Assembly: GCA_934229625.1 (NCBI GenBank)
Contig: CAKQDU010000001.1
Coordinates: 186,001 to 250,000 of the forward strand
Reading direction: 5' to 3'
Length of the DNA: 64,000 bases
DNA from: an uncultured Alphaproteobacteria bacterium
GTDB lineage: Bacteria > Pseudomonadota > Alphaproteobacteria > RF32 > CAG-239
Numbering within the stretch: the first letter of the stretch is position 1; each line of letters opens with the position of its first letter. Positions 7,958-17,019 of this stretch are shown here, one piece after another. The notes beneath the pieces are model-generated. The model was not told where the DNA came from and searched no databases. It was given only the letters and a program-made list of their open reading frames with translations. The position numbers were made by a program, and so were the translations under genes.

Positions 7958-8551
7958 ATGATGACTGAAGAAATTACTGGTAACTTTGACACTCGCTACG
8001 CGCTGACAGGCAAATTTTTGGTAGCCATGCCGACTTTGGACGGCAGCGATTGCTTTGCTCGTTCTGTTGTTTATATTTGCTCTCACAGCAGCAATGGCGC
8101 GATGGGTCTTATTGTCAACAAACGCATGGATAAATTTACGTTTTCCGACCTGACATTTCAACTGCCTGTCAAAAATTATGAACGTCTGAACGAGGTAAAT
8201 CTATACACGGGAGGTCCGCTGGAACAGGTTCGCGGCATGGTTCTGCACACCACAGACTATATGCGTGACGGAACTGTTGCGGTTGCCGATGGTTTGGCGA
8301 TTTCATCAACTTCAGAAATTATATCGGATATCGCTTTCGGACACGGGCCAAAAGAAAAATTAGTAGCGCTGGGATATTCTTTTTGGCAGCCGCGGCAGCT
8401 GGAAGCTGAAATTTATGATAACGATTGGCTGGTTATTGACGCCGATAAAGATATTTTATTTCGCACACCTGATGAGGAAAAATGGCAACGCGCGTTAAAC
8501 GAAGCCAAAATTCCTCTGGATAGATTTGTAAATATGACAGGACATTGCTGA
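7958..8551 (+). CDS. yqgE: YqgE/AlgH family protein (UPF0301)
   Basis: Small cytoplasmic protein of a widespread family whose biochemical role is not established. Family wording is clear: GKFLVAMP near residue 22, SSNGAMGLIVNK near 48, and YTGGPLEQVRGMVLH near 85. It is 197 residues long, a little above the usual 185-190. Two ATG codons open the frame in tandem and the ribosome site is weak. It is transcribed away from the dsbD-like gene and converges with the FtsK-like gene, leaving only 15 bases between them. Confidence 0.93.
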   Translation: MMTEEITGNFDTRYALTGKFLVAMPTLDGSDCFARSVVYICSHSSNGAMGLIVNKRMDKFTFSDLTFQLPVKNYERLNEVNLYTGGPLEQVRGMVLHTTDYMRDGTVAVADGLAISSTSEIISDIAFGHGPKEKLVALGYSFWQPRQLEAEIYDNDWLVIDADKDILFRTPDEEKWQRALNEAKIPLDRFVNMTGHC

Positions 8552-8566
8552 AATTCGGCAAAAACG

Positions 8567-9853
8567 CTAATAACGCCGGCGCTGACGTGTTGCCGAGTTG
8601 CGAGCCGAAACCTTTTTATTTTTTACTCCCATGATTCCAACTAACAATGAAAAAGCCGCTTTGATGATTTTGGTCTGATTACGTGCGCCTAAACGATTCC
8701 ACATATCGCAAATCCAAACAAAAAATCCACCTTTTGCCGACTTGGATGCCGTCCGTTTTTCGGCATTGCGTTCTTTTGCCAAATCATAAACGCTGGTTTG
8801 CGCCGACATCTTGCAGCGATACGGCGTCAGAGCGTTTTCAATATCATCATTAGTAATAAATGCGCCCAGAACTCTTGTAAGCGTGCCGTTTTCTTCTAAA
8901 AACAACGAATCGCCGCGTCCAAACAAACTTTCCGCCCCTGATGTATTCAAAATTGTCATAGAATCGGTTGCCGAAGCCACTTTATACGACAGTCTTGTCG
9001 GTAGATTAGCTTTTAGACTGCCGGTAATAACATCCACCGACGGACGCTGAGTGGCAATAATAAGGTGAATACCTGCGGCCCGTGATTTTTGCGCCAAAAT
9101 CTGTACTTGCTGTTCAACCGTTTTATCAAACATCACTAAATCGGCAAATTCATCTATAACACACACAATATACGGTATTTTCACATCGGATTTAGCGTTA
9201 TATTCACTAATATTGCGAACTGTCTGCGTTTCAAACCGCGTATAGCGGTCGTTCATTTCTTCTACCAACTGACTCAGGCATATGCTGGCAATATTCATAT
9301 CCGTAATAACCGGACGCAGCATATATTGCTGGTTATTATAGATACTAAATTCAATTCGTTTCGGGTCGATTAACACAAGTTTAAGTTCCTGCGGAGTTCT
9401 TTTATTGATAAGCGAAACAATAAAACTGTTTAATCCGACTGATTTTCCGGAACCCGTTGTTCCTGCCACCAATAAATGCGGCATTTTAGACAAGTCTTTC
9501 ATTACCGGATTGCCGCGCATATCCACACCCAGACAAATCGGCAGAGCATAGGTTGCTTTCAAAAATTCGGCAGAGAACAAAATCGGAGCAAACGGCACGG
9601 ATTTCATCTCATTAGACGGAATTTCAAAACAAATATTTGTGGAATTTGGAACTTCAACGACTCTTACGCCGCTAATTCCCAAATTGCGCCCCACATCTCC
9701 CTCAACGCGTTTTATACTATTGAAAAGCGTTCCCGGCGCTGGTTCAAAATATACCATAATCAGCATCGGTCCTTCTTCGGTACGCACAAATTTGCCTTTA
9801 ATGTCAAAGCTTGCTAAAACATTGGTTATCTTTAAAGACAGTCCCGGTATCAT
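8567..9853 (-). CDS. FtsK/SpoIIIE-type DNA translocase core without membrane or gamma domain
   Basis: ATP-driven DNA motor of the FtsK family. Counting from the longest frame, residues 1-110 match the FtsK alpha/beta entry region (a GLSLKITN-like start), Walker A GTTGSGKS is at 142-149, and Walker B VCVIDEFADL is at 241-250. The motor ends near 370, and instead of the DNA-reading winged-helix gamma domain there is a basic tail with a hydrophobic patch and RQRRRY. The N-terminal membrane segments of true FtsK are absent. I start it at ATG 9853, two bases after the bamE stop, with AAGGA upstream; a start at 9886 would overlap bamE by 32 bases. It may assist a full FtsK encoded elsewhere. Confidence 0.85.
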   Translation of the reverse strand: MIPGLSLKITNVLASFDIKGKFVRTEEGPMLIMVYFEPAPGTLFNSIKRVEGDVGRNLGISGVRVVEVPNSTNICFEIPSNEMKSVPFAPILFSAEFLKATYALPICLGVDMRGNPVMKDLSKMPHLLVAGTTGSGKSVGLNSFIVSLINKRTPQELKLVLIDPKRIEFSIYNNQQYMLRPVITDMNIASICLSQLVEEMNDRYTRFETQTVRNISEYNAKSDVKIPYIVCVIDEFADLVMFDKTVEQQVQILAQKSRAAGIHLIIATQRPSVDVITGSLKANLPTRLSYKVASATDSMTILNTSGAESLFGRGDSLFLEENGTLTRVLGAFITNDDIENALTPYRCKMSAQTSVYDLAKERNAEKRTASKSAKGGFFVWICDMWNRLGARNQTKIIKAAFSLLVGIMGVKNKKVSARNSATRQRRRY

Positions 9854-9854
9854 C

Positions 9855-10310
9855 TTAAAATTCCTTCTTTGTATCAGCTCCGCCAAACGGCATATAAGAA
9901 CCTACGCCGCCGAAATATTTGCGGAAAAATCCTTGTTCGCGTTCTGTGGCATTTGTCACATCTTTATCAATTTTTATATTATTTCCGTCCGCTAATGACA
10001 GTTTTTCTATTTTAGTGATTTTATCATCGTCAAACGTAATCGCCAACACCTTACGATTTAATTCTTCCGGACGCAGAAAAGCAACTTTTTTCATTGTTGA
10101 CGCCATATAAATCCAATGGTCATCGCTTAACCCCGTAGTCAGACTCGGCGCGCCCAAAATATTCATAACATCTTGTTTTGTTTGCCCCTTATGAACTTCG
10201 GCTATTTTTTCATCAACCGGTATATTTCCGTTATGCACCAAAAACAAATCATTTGAACAGGCCGTCTGCAGCATAAACATTGCTACCAAAAGCATTTTGC
10301 GTATTGACAT
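9855..10310 (-). CDS. bamE: Outer membrane assembly lipoprotein BamE (SmpA/OmlA)
   Basis: Lipoprotein component of the Bam complex, which folds beta-barrel proteins into the outer membrane. The signal peptide ends in the lipobox LQTAC with the modified Cys at residue 18. The SmpA/OmlA domain follows with GQTKQDVMNILGAPSLTT (about 43-60), the most conserved stretch of the family. The C-terminal 40 residues, rich in Gly and Phe, are extra. AAGGA lies upstream of the start. It is co-transcribed with the FtsK-like gene and divergent from yceD-rpmF-plsX-fabH, a common alphaproteobacterial arrangement. Confidence 0.88.
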   Translation of the reverse strand: MSIRKMLLVAMFMLQTACSNDLFLVHNGNIPVDEKIAEVHKGQTKQDVMNILGAPSLTTGLSDDHWIYMASTMKKVAFLRPEELNRKVLAITFDDDKITKIEKLSLADGNNIKIDKDVTNATEREQGFFRKYFGGVGSYMPFGGADTKKEF

Positions 10311-10365
10311 ATTTTTTTATCCTTATATTTTTACATTAAGCTATATATAACACAAGGATTTCAGA

Positions 10366-10884
10366 ATGCAAAAAAATTTTTCATATCCGATAAAAATTGA
10401 TGATTTAAAACAGTCGGACTATAAATATGAACTGAATGCCGACATTGCCGAACTTGAGGATATAACACAAATTCTACAGGTTGAAAAAGTTCATGAATTT
10501 AAGGCCGAGATTTTTCTAAAATTAAATAACCGAACCCACAATTTGCGCGTTTGGGGCAACGTTTTTGCCAAAATAGAGCTGAAAAGCGTTATTACTTTAG
10601 ATAATTTTATTAGAGATTACGATGTTCCGTTTGAGCTGAATTTTGACACCCGCGCAACTTATAACGATATTAAAGAGCTTGAATGCAATATTGAAGACGA
10701 TGTGCCTGATATTATTGAAAACGGCTGCATCAATCTGGCCGACATAGCTCTGGAACAAATCGCCCTGAATTTAGAAGACCATCCTCGCGCAGACGGTGAA
10801 TTTTTTGACAGCGCTTTATATTGCGATTCTGAAGAACCGGAAAAAGAAAATCCTTTTGCCATATTGGCAAAACTGAAAAAATAG
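10366..10884 (+). CDS. yceD: DUF177/YceD family protein, 23S rRNA accumulation factor
   Basis: Member of the YceD family, usually encoded just before rpmF and linked to accumulation of 23S rRNA. Most of the sequence is weakly conserved, but the C-terminal half shows the typical acidic stretch CINLADIALEQIALNLEDHP (about 125-144) and ends in NPFAILAKLKK. It has 172 residues and AAGGA seven bases before the start. It is followed by rpmF after 164 bases, a gap that may hold a separate promoter (TTGCTT-N16-TATGTT near 10962-10989, weak). Confidence 0.85.
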   Translation: MQKNFSYPIKIDDLKQSDYKYELNADIAELEDITQILQVEKVHEFKAEIFLKLNNRTHNLRVWGNVFAKIELKSVITLDNFIRDYDVPFELNFDTRATYNDIKELECNIEDDVPDIIENGCINLADIALEQIALNLEDHPRADGEFFDSALYCDSEEPEKENPFAILAKLKK

Positions 10885-11048
10885 GCAATAAATTATAAAA
10901 AGTGCTTGCAAATTCAGAAAAAGTTATATAAAAACAGTCTTAATCGTTTGCGGCATTTATTTTGCTTGCTTTTTACGAAAAGTTATGTTAAATATGTCGC
11001 GAATGTAATGTGTAAATGTTTTAAATAATTGAATAAAGAGATAAAGAA

Positions 11049-11234
11049 ATGGCTACACCTAAGAAAAAAGTATCTAAATCACGCCGCGATATGCGCCGTT
11101 CTCATGATGCATTGACATCTAATGCGTATCAAGAATGCCCTAACTGCGGTGAATTGAAAAGACCTCATAATGTTTGCCCTAAATGCGGCCAATATGATGG
11201 TAAGGAAGTTATTGCTAATAAAGAAGCAAAATAA
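11049..11234 (+). CDS. rpmF: 50S ribosomal protein L32
   Basis: Ribosomal large-subunit protein of 61 residues. The start MATPKKKVSKSRRDMRRSHDA is the standard bL32 N-terminus. Two CxxC pairs, CPNC and CPKC (about residues 36-53), form the zinc-binding ribbon of the C+ form of L32. AAAGAGATAAAGAA precedes the ATG. It lies in the classic order yceD-rpmF-plsX-fabH. Confidence 0.97.
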   Translation: MATPKKKVSKSRRDMRRSHDALTSNAYQECPNCGELKRPHNVCPKCGQYDGKEVIANKEAK

Positions 11235-11251
11235 TTTTTATAATCTAAAAT

Positions 11252-12316
11252 ATGGAGCAGGTTTTGTCTGATAATAATCTGGTCATATCTGTAGACGCAA
11301 TGGGGGGAGACAATTCCCCTCATGTCGTAGTAGAAGGTATCGCAATCGCTCATAAAAGCAATCCGGATATAAAGTTTCTGTTGTTTGGCGATGAGGTACA
11401 AATAGAAGAAGACATCAAAAAGTTTCCGCAGCTACGGGATTTTTGTAAAATTATCCACACAAGTGAGCGTGTTCGCAATGAAGACAAACCTTCTCAGGTT
11501 ATCCGCAATAAAAATACCAGTATGTATATGGCTATTGATGCGGTACGCCGCGGAGAAGCCAGCGCTGTTATTTCTGCCGGCAACACAGGCGCTTTGATGG
11601 CAATTTCAAAAATGATTTTGAAAACTATTCAGCGTATTCATCGTCCGGCAATATGCACGGCAATTCCTCACCGTACCGGTTGCTGTGTTATGCTTGATTT
11701 GGGCGCAAATACTGAATGCAGCGCCATCAATCTGGCCGAATTTGCAATTATGGGTAATATTTTGGCTCGCCATTCCTTTGGAATCGCTCGTCCGCGAATC
11801 GCTCTCTTAAATATTGGCGCCGAAGAAATGAAAGGTAAAGAAGAAATCCATCAAGCCGCTAAAATGATTAAAGGCGCTCATTTGGATTTGAACTTTATCG
11901 GCTACATTGAACCGCATCAAATCGGAGAAGGATATGCCGATGTTATTGTTTCTGATGGCTTTACCGGCAACATCGCTCTAAAAACAATGGAAGGGACTGC
12001 AAAACTGGTTTCTCGTTTGCTTAAAGGCGCCATCAAGGATTCTCTATGGGCAAAAATAGGATTGCCGTTTTTATTGCCGGTTATGTGGAAACTTAAAAAA
12101 ACTATGGACCCACGAAAATATAACGGTGCGATGTTTGTCGGACTAAACGGACTATCCGTCAAAAGCCACGGCGGAACAGACGCTATCGGTTACTCCTATG
12201 CTATTGACAACGCTGCAAAATTAGTACGGAAAAATTTTGTTCAAACAATTCGCGATGAAGTTGAAAATGTAGACTTAGACGAACTTTCTCAGGATATTTT
12301 ATACGATGCTTATTAG
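11252..12316 (+). CDS. plsX: Phosphate acyltransferase PlsX
   Basis: Makes acyl-phosphate from acyl-ACP and phosphate, the first step of PlsX/PlsY phospholipid synthesis; a peripheral membrane protein. The N-terminal ISVDAMGGDNSP is the family signature, followed by SAGNTGALMA (about 107) and DGFTGNIALKTMEG (about 234). The open frame begins at ATG 11252, but that ATG lies in ATGGAGCAGG and has no ribosome site of its own. A TTG at 11264 has GGAG six bases upstream and would give the tighter family start MSDNNLVISVDAMGGD. Length is 354 residues. It overlaps fabH by 11 bases. Confidence 0.95.
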   Translation: MEQVLSDNNLVISVDAMGGDNSPHVVVEGIAIAHKSNPDIKFLLFGDEVQIEEDIKKFPQLRDFCKIIHTSERVRNEDKPSQVIRNKNTSMYMAIDAVRRGEASAVISAGNTGALMAISKMILKTIQRIHRPAICTAIPHRTGCCVMLDLGANTECSAINLAEFAIMGNILARHSFGIARPRIALLNIGAEEMKGKEEIHQAAKMIKGAHLDLNFIGYIEPHQIGEGYADVIVSDGFTGNIALKTMEGTAKLVSRLLKGAIKDSLWAKIGLPFLLPVMWKLKKTMDPRKYNGAMFVGLNGLSVKSHGGTDAIGYSYAIDNAAKLVRKNFVQTIRDEVENVDLDELSQDILYDAY

Positions 12317-13280
12317 AAGTGAGATGATTGGCTTTGGCCACTACCTGCCAAACAAGGTTTTAACTAATGATGATTTATCAAAAATGGTAGAAACAAATGA
12401 CGAATGGATTAGAACCCGTACCGGTATTGTCAGCCGTCATATTGTTGAAAATGAAACAACTTCAGTAATTGCCGGAAATGCTGTCGCTAATGCAATTAAA
12501 GATGCCGGACTGCAGCCTTCGGATGTTGATGTTTTAATTTTGGCGTCAATCACTCCGGATAACACAACTCCGTCAACAGCGACTAAAATTGCTGCTAATT
12601 TAGGTTTTCGCGCCGGAGTCCCTGCATTTGATATTTCAGCAGCTTGTTCCGGTTTTGTATATGCTTTAACCTTAGCTGATAATATGATTCGTTTAGGTCA
12701 GGTAAAAACCGCGGTTGTCGCCGGAGCTGAATGCTTGTCCAAAATTGTTGATTGGTCAGACCGAAATACCTGCGTTTTGTTTGGAGATGGTGCCGGCGCC
12801 GTAGTTTTACGCGCTAAAGAAGGTGAAGGAACAAGCGCTGATACCGGAGTTTTAAGCACTTGTATTTATTCTGATGGCAGTCAATATGACAGCTTAAAAA
12901 CAAACGGCGGTCCGTCATCAACCCAATCTTCCGGTTTTGTGACTATGAATGGTAAAGAAGTATTTAAGCATGCTGTTGTTTGCCTGTCAGAAGCTGCAGA
13001 AACCGCTATGAAAAACGCCGGTGTGACTAAAGATGAAATTAGCTGGCTGATTCCGCATCAAGCAAACATCCGTATTGTTGATAGTGTCGGCGAGAGATTG
13101 GAAATTCCGACAGAAAAAGTTATTGTGACTCTTGACCATCATGGTAACACTTCGGCTGCTTCTATTCCATTGGCTCTGTCAGAAAATCATGCTGCCGGAC
13201 GCTTAAAAAAAGGCGATTTAATTGTCTTAACAGCAATGGGTGCCGGATTCACATGGGGCGGAGCTGTTGTAAGATTATAA
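12306..13280 (+). CDS. fabH: 3-oxoacyl-ACP synthase III (FabH)
   Basis: Condenses acetyl-CoA with malonyl-ACP to start fatty acid synthesis. The catalytic triad is visible: Cys114 in SAACSGF, His in IPHQAN (near 249) and Asn in HHGNTS (near 279). The ending GAGFTWGGAVVRL is typical. At 324 residues it is of normal length. The start overlaps plsX, suggesting translational coupling. The operon ends with the strong hairpin at 13297-13341; ihfA, which often follows in alphaproteobacteria, is not here. Confidence 0.97.
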   Translation: MLIRSEMIGFGHYLPNKVLTNDDLSKMVETNDEWIRTRTGIVSRHIVENETTSVIAGNAVANAIKDAGLQPSDVDVLILASITPDNTTPSTATKIAANLGFRAGVPAFDISAACSGFVYALTLADNMIRLGQVKTAVVAGAECLSKIVDWSDRNTCVLFGDGAGAVVLRAKEGEGTSADTGVLSTCIYSDGSQYDSLKTNGGPSSTQSSGFVTMNGKEVFKHAVVCLSEAAETAMKNAGVTKDEISWLIPHQANIRIVDSVGERLEIPTEKVIVTLDHHGNTSAASIPLALSENHAAGRLKKGDLIVLTAMGAGFTWGGAVVRL

Positions 13281-13296
13281 GCAACAGACAAATTCT

Positions 13297-13341
13297 AAAA
13301 AAATACATCGTTTTGCCCAAAAACAAACGATGTATTTTTTT
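13297..13341 (+). terminator. Bidirectional terminator after fabH
   Basis: A-rich arm plus TACATCGTTT (13297-13313) pairs perfectly with AAACGATGTA plus a T run (13325-13341), giving a 17-bp stem that would work in either direction. Confidence 0.85.
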
Positions 13342-13455
13342 AGCAATAATTTTTACCCTGTATAAATAAAAAGTTTTCTATCCAATAATATTTTGATATT
13401 TTAACACAAATCAAAAAAAGTTCTAAGAGACGCACAAACACCAATTCTTTGCCAG

Positions 13456-13491
13456 AAAGAAAATCCCCTAACCTATTTATTGATTAAGGGA
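13456..13491 (-). terminator. Terminator of the DHH-hydrolase end of the leftward gene series
   Basis: On the minus strand TCCCTTAA (13491-13484) pairs with TTAGGGGA (13471-13464), including one G-U pair, followed by TTTTCTTT. It lies 25 bases past the stop codon. Confidence 0.6.
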
Positions 13492-13515
13492 TATGAAAAA
13501 AATCAAAACTTCCTG

Positions 13516-14391
13516 TTATTGAGGTTTACTCCACGGCTGTCCGTTTTTTAAAAAGTCCGGAAGTGCTTTTAATGATGAAGCGCCAGCAGCTTTAGCATGT
13601 CCGCCGCCGCCAAACTCTTTGGCAATCAACGAAACATCGACATCGCTTTTAGCCGTATAGAACGTCATATTCCAAAGATTTTTCTTATTCATAAAGAAAA
13701 TCACCATAAAATCAAAATCTTTTATATTTTCAAGAGAATCAAAAAATTCTGACTGACCTTGAGCCATATTGGCGCAAACGCAGCGCATTCCTTTATATTC
13801 GCTTTCAAATCCCATGCCGCGCACCAAACGATAGTTACGATGACGCACCCAAGATAAAATCGCAGAACCTTTTTCAACCATAGCCTTAATATCAACTTCA
13901 TTATTTATAAGCTGTGTCCAAATTTTATCGGTCGGGCGATTAACCCCAAAAGTCTGTACGGCATACTCAAACGGACGCACTCGTCTGTCACGCAAATCAT
14001 ATATATCATTCAACCCTAACAAGCGAATACCTTCAGGCACTTCTTTATCCGGATAATAATATTGCCATGTCAAAACCAATGCGGCGGTGCCTACTTTACG
14101 AATACCTTTAATCGGCTCATATTCACCAGTTTTCATCAATTCATCATATTCTTTGATAACCGACACATGGTGGTCAATCCAAGTCAAATCGATTTTTTTA
14201 TTGAGTTCAAGCATATATTTCACAGGCAAAGCAATATCGCAGATTATCAATTTATCATGTTTTTCAATTTCCTCATACGGAATTTCCATATCATGATTCA
14301 ACCCCATCAATTCTATTTCAGGGAACACGCTTTTAACAATTGCTGCCGAACCTTTTCCGTCGTGGTCGGCAATGTGATAAATACACAGCAT
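13516..14391 (-). CDS. DHH/DHHA1 family phosphoesterase (NrnB-like)
   Basis: Metal-dependent phosphoesterase of the DHH superfamily; relatives cleave short RNA oligomers or cyclic dinucleotide products. Motifs in order: DHDG (9-12), CDIA (51-54), the name-giving DHH (73-75), and GGGGHAKAAG of the DHHA1 domain (261-270). The protein has 291 residues and no signal peptide, so it is cytoplasmic. It lies 11 bases after the MBL hydrolase gene in a leftward series. Substrate cannot be told from sequence; nano-RNase activity is the most likely. Confidence 0.85.
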   Translation of the reverse strand: MLCIYHIADHDGKGSAAIVKSVFPEIELMGLNHDMEIPYEEIEKHDKLIICDIALPVKYMLELNKKIDLTWIDHHVSVIKEYDELMKTGEYEPIKGIRKVGTAALVLTWQYYYPDKEVPEGIRLLGLNDIYDLRDRRVRPFEYAVQTFGVNRPTDKIWTQLINNEVDIKAMVEKGSAILSWVRHRNYRLVRGMGFESEYKGMRCVCANMAQGQSEFFDSLENIKDFDFMVIFFMNKKNLWNMTFYTAKSDVDVSLIAKEFGGGGHAKAAGASSLKALPDFLKNGQPWSKPQ

Positions 14392-14402
14392 TTACAAACT
14401 CC

Positions 14403-15191
14403 TCAAAACTCAATAATCATACCATCAAAGGCCGGCTCCATATTATCCGGCGTCAAATTCATTACTTCATCATAATCGCATTCTGTAGCCATATGGGTTA
14501 GGACTACCCTATTTGCTTTAATTTGCGATGCGTAACTCAAAATAATATCAATATCCGCATGATACCTGCCGCCATGCAGAATAGTCAAGGGCATAATCAA
14601 AACATTAACATCAATTTGCAATAAATAGTCTAAAGTCTGTTTTGGTATATGTTTAAAATCCGGCACCAATACAACTTGCCCGTCATTAAAGCAATATCCG
14701 GTTGTTATCATCGTATGACCGCCAAATTCCAATGGCATAATTTTAAAAGTGCCTAAATTAAATTTTTCATTGCATTTAATTTCCACCGGTAAAAGTTCCG
14801 GCCTATTAGTAATATCATGGTGTTCTATATTTGACAAGGTATACGCAAACCGTTCCTTAATTTCGGCAATATGAGGCGCCACAGCGTAAAAGTTCAAATT
14901 TTTGCCTATATTTCTGGTAATACCTCGCAAATCATCTATACCATGCAGATGGTCCGCATGGGTATGCGTATATAAAACTCCGTCTAATACCTTTATATTA
15001 TTTTGCACCAGTTGATTTTTTAAATCCGGAGATGTATCGACCAAGATTTTAGTCGTTCCGTCTGTCAAATAAACACCTGCGCGCTGCCGCATATTTTTGG
15101 GATTATCGGGATTGCACGCCCCCCATCCGCTTGATATGGAAGGAACTCCTGGTGCCGCTCCGCTGCCGAGAATTATCAATTTATTATTCAT
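14403..15191 (-). CDS. MBL-fold metallohydrolase (PhnP-like)
   Basis: Beta-lactamase-fold hydrolase of the PhnP-like group, probably a phosphodiesterase. The N-terminus ILGSGAAPGVP is typical, and the metal site THTHADHLHG is at 75-84, with later histidines in GGHTM and VLTHMATECDY. Length is 262 residues. In alphaproteobacteria this gene commonly follows tatD, holB and tmk, as here, and the start overlaps the end of tatD by 8 bases. PhnP itself acts on cyclic ribose phosphates, but no other phn genes are present, so the substrate is open. Confidence 0.85.
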   Translation of the reverse strand: MNNKLIILGSGAAPGVPSISSGWGACNPDNPKNMRQRAGVYLTDGTTKILVDTSPDLKNQLVQNNIKVLDGVLYTHTHADHLHGIDDLRGITRNIGKNLNFYAVAPHIAEIKERFAYTLSNIEHHDITNRPELLPVEIKCNEKFNLGTFKIMPLEFGGHTMITTGYCFNDGQVVLVPDFKHIPKQTLDYLLQIDVNVLIMPLTILHGGRYHADIDIILSYASQIKANRVVLTHMATECDYDEVMNLTPDNMEPAFDGMIIEF

Positions 15192-15966
15192 ATTCTCTCA
15201 CCTTGTTAAACAATTTTAAAAAGTTGTTTGTTGTCAATTGAGCCAATTCTGAAATTTCCATATTTTTAAGTTCGGCCAAAACCTGAGCGGTATTTACAAC
15301 AAATGCCGGCTCATTGCGTTTTCCGCGATGCGGCGTTGGAGCCAAATACGGAGAATCTGTTTCAATCAGCAATCTGTCATCAGGAACATTTTTAAACATC
15401 TGTCGCAATTCTTCACTTTTTTTGAATGTAATAATTCCCGAAGCTGATACATAAAAACCGATAGAAAGCGCAGTTTCCAGTAGTTTTTCCGATGATGAAA
15501 AGCAATGCAATTCCCCTGTAAACTTCTTCTTTTTATAAGCTTCGCTCAACATATATATCATATCATCATCTGCCTCGCGATTATGAATAATAAGGGGCAA
15601 ACCGCTTATTTGTGCCGCTTTAATATGTTTTGCAAAAATTTTCAGCTGACTGTCCTTTATATCCATATTATAATAATAGTCCAAACCACATTCGCCAATA
15701 CCGACAACATACGGAGATTTGGTTTGCTCTGCAATTTGTTCCGCTGTCAAATTCGGATATTTATCAGCTATTTCAGGATGAACTCCGACCGTGGTATAAA
15801 CATGGCGATGTTTTGCACAAAAATCAAGCAATCGAGACATGTCTTTAATATCGTCACAAACGTCCAAAATATATTCAACGCCATTTTTTCTGGCGCGAGA
15901 TATCGTATCTTCTCTATCTTGTTCAAAATCAACAGCGTTAATATGACAATGGCTATCCGTAAACAT
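15184..15966 (-). CDS. tatD: TatD family deoxyribonuclease
   Basis: Metal-dependent 3'-5' DNase of the TatD family (YcfH type), with an amidohydrolase-like barrel. Signs are the opening FTDSHCHINAVDF with the HxH metal site (residues 6-8), GIGECGLDYYYN (about 90-101), PLIIHNREADDD (about 124), ELHCFSSS (about 151) and LLIETDSPYLAPTPHRGKRN (about 199-218). Length of 260 residues is standard. It abuts holB and overlaps the MBL gene. Confidence 0.95.
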   Translation of the reverse strand: MFTDSHCHINAVDFEQDREDTISRARKNGVEYILDVCDDIKDMSRLLDFCAKHRHVYTTVGVHPEIADKYPNLTAEQIAEQTKSPYVVGIGECGLDYYYNMDIKDSQLKIFAKHIKAAQISGLPLIIHNREADDDMIYMLSEAYKKKKFTGELHCFSSSEKLLETALSIGFYVSASGIITFKKSEELRQMFKNVPDDRLLIETDSPYLAPTPHRGKRNEPAFVVNTAQVLAELKNMEISELAQLTTNNFLKLFNKVREYE

Positions 15967-17019
15967 TTACATAACCTTACTGATTTTAGTTAATAAGTTA
16001 ATCAGCATTTGCTTTTTATCCATATTGATATTCTGACAATCCGCAAACATACGGTTTGCATCATTCCAACAGGCATATAAAGTTTCTGCGTCATTTGACT
16101 GCGGCATACTCTCCCTGATAAATTTCAAAATCAATTCCTGCAATAAATAAAAACTTTCCGCGTCTGAAGTAACAGACGTGCAAAAATCCAGCAAATCGCT
16201 AAGAGCAAATTTTTGCTTTGCATACAAAATTTTACACAATCCGTTATACATTCCGACAGCATCTAAATCTGCATATAAAATTGCTTTTCCAATGCTTTGC
16301 GGACACATTTCCGCTATTTTTTTTATCATTGCCTCATTCAAATTTGGGCGATAACGACGCAGCAGACTTGCGGTTTCATCTGCATCCAGCATCTGTAATG
16401 GTAACTTTGCGCATCGAGAACGTATGGTTGGCAGAAGCATTCCGGGATTATGACTTATAAGCAGTAAAATTGTATGAGCCGGAGGCTCCTCCAAAATTTT
16501 CAAAAGAGCATTGGCGGCATTTTTATTCATTTCATCGGCACTATCAATAATCACAATCCTCCAGTTATCGTTAAATGAAGTTTTTGATAAAAATTCATTA
16601 ACCTTACGAACATCATCCACACGAATAAACGCCGACTTTTTCATGGCACTTAATTCTTCTTCATCCGGAGCTTCACCTTTTTGAATGGCTTTTATAATTT
16701 TTTTACGGTCAGTTTCAATATAATCACGCTCAACTACCATTAAATCAGGATGAGAATCAGAAGCAACTTGTCTGAAAACTTCAGAATTTTCAGGCACATT
16801 CAAAGAATTATACATATCTTTTTTATTTTCATCGGCCCAAAGCATAAAACGTGCTATTCTGTAAGCAAGAGTCGCTTTACCGATGCCTTTCGGACCATTA
16901 AGAATCCAAGCATGATGCATAGTCTGATTTTTCCAGGCTTTCAAAAAAATATCTTCGGCTTTTGACTGTCCAAGCAAAAAGCTGTTGTTACGCGGAGAGA
17001 TGTTAATTTCATCCGCCAT
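15967..17019 (-). CDS. holB: DNA polymerase III subunit delta' (HolB)
   Basis: Clamp-loader subunit of the replicative polymerase. An AAA+ N-terminal domain shows HAWILNGPKGIGKATLAYRIA (about 36-56, a degenerate P-loop as usual for delta'), followed by VRKVNEFLSKTSFNDNWRIVIIDSADEMN and NALLKILEEPP. The C-terminal half is poorly conserved. The ATG at 17019 overlaps the tmk stop by one base (TGATG); a TTG at 17025 has AAAGG five bases upstream and might be the true start, adding two residues. It sits in the order tmk-holB-tatD. Confidence 0.92.
   Translation of the reverse strand: MADEINISPRNNSFLLGQSKAEDIFLKAWKNQTMHHAWILNGPKGIGKATLAYRIARFMLWADENKKDMYNSLNVPENSEVFRQVASDSHPDLMVVERDYIETDRKKIIKAIQKGEAPDEEELSAMKKSAFIRVDDVRKVNEFLSKTSFNDNWRIVIIDSADEMNKNAANALLKILEEPPAHTILLLISHNPGMLLPTIRSRCAKLPLQMLDADETASLLRRYRPNLNEAMIKKIAEMCPQSIGKAILYADLDAVGMYNGLCKILYAKQKFALSDLLDFCTSVTSDAESFYLLQELILKFIRESMPQSNDAETLYACWNDANRMFADCQNINMDKKQMLINLLTKISKVM

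Noticed and set aside
7886..8161. ORF on the minus strand over the start of yqgE
   Set aside because: It is antisense to the well-conserved N-terminus of yqgE, and its sequence looks like a shadow.
9476..9995. Plus-strand ORFs opposite the FtsK-like and bamE genes
   Set aside because: They lie wholly opposite conserved motor and BamE sequence and have shadow-like composition.
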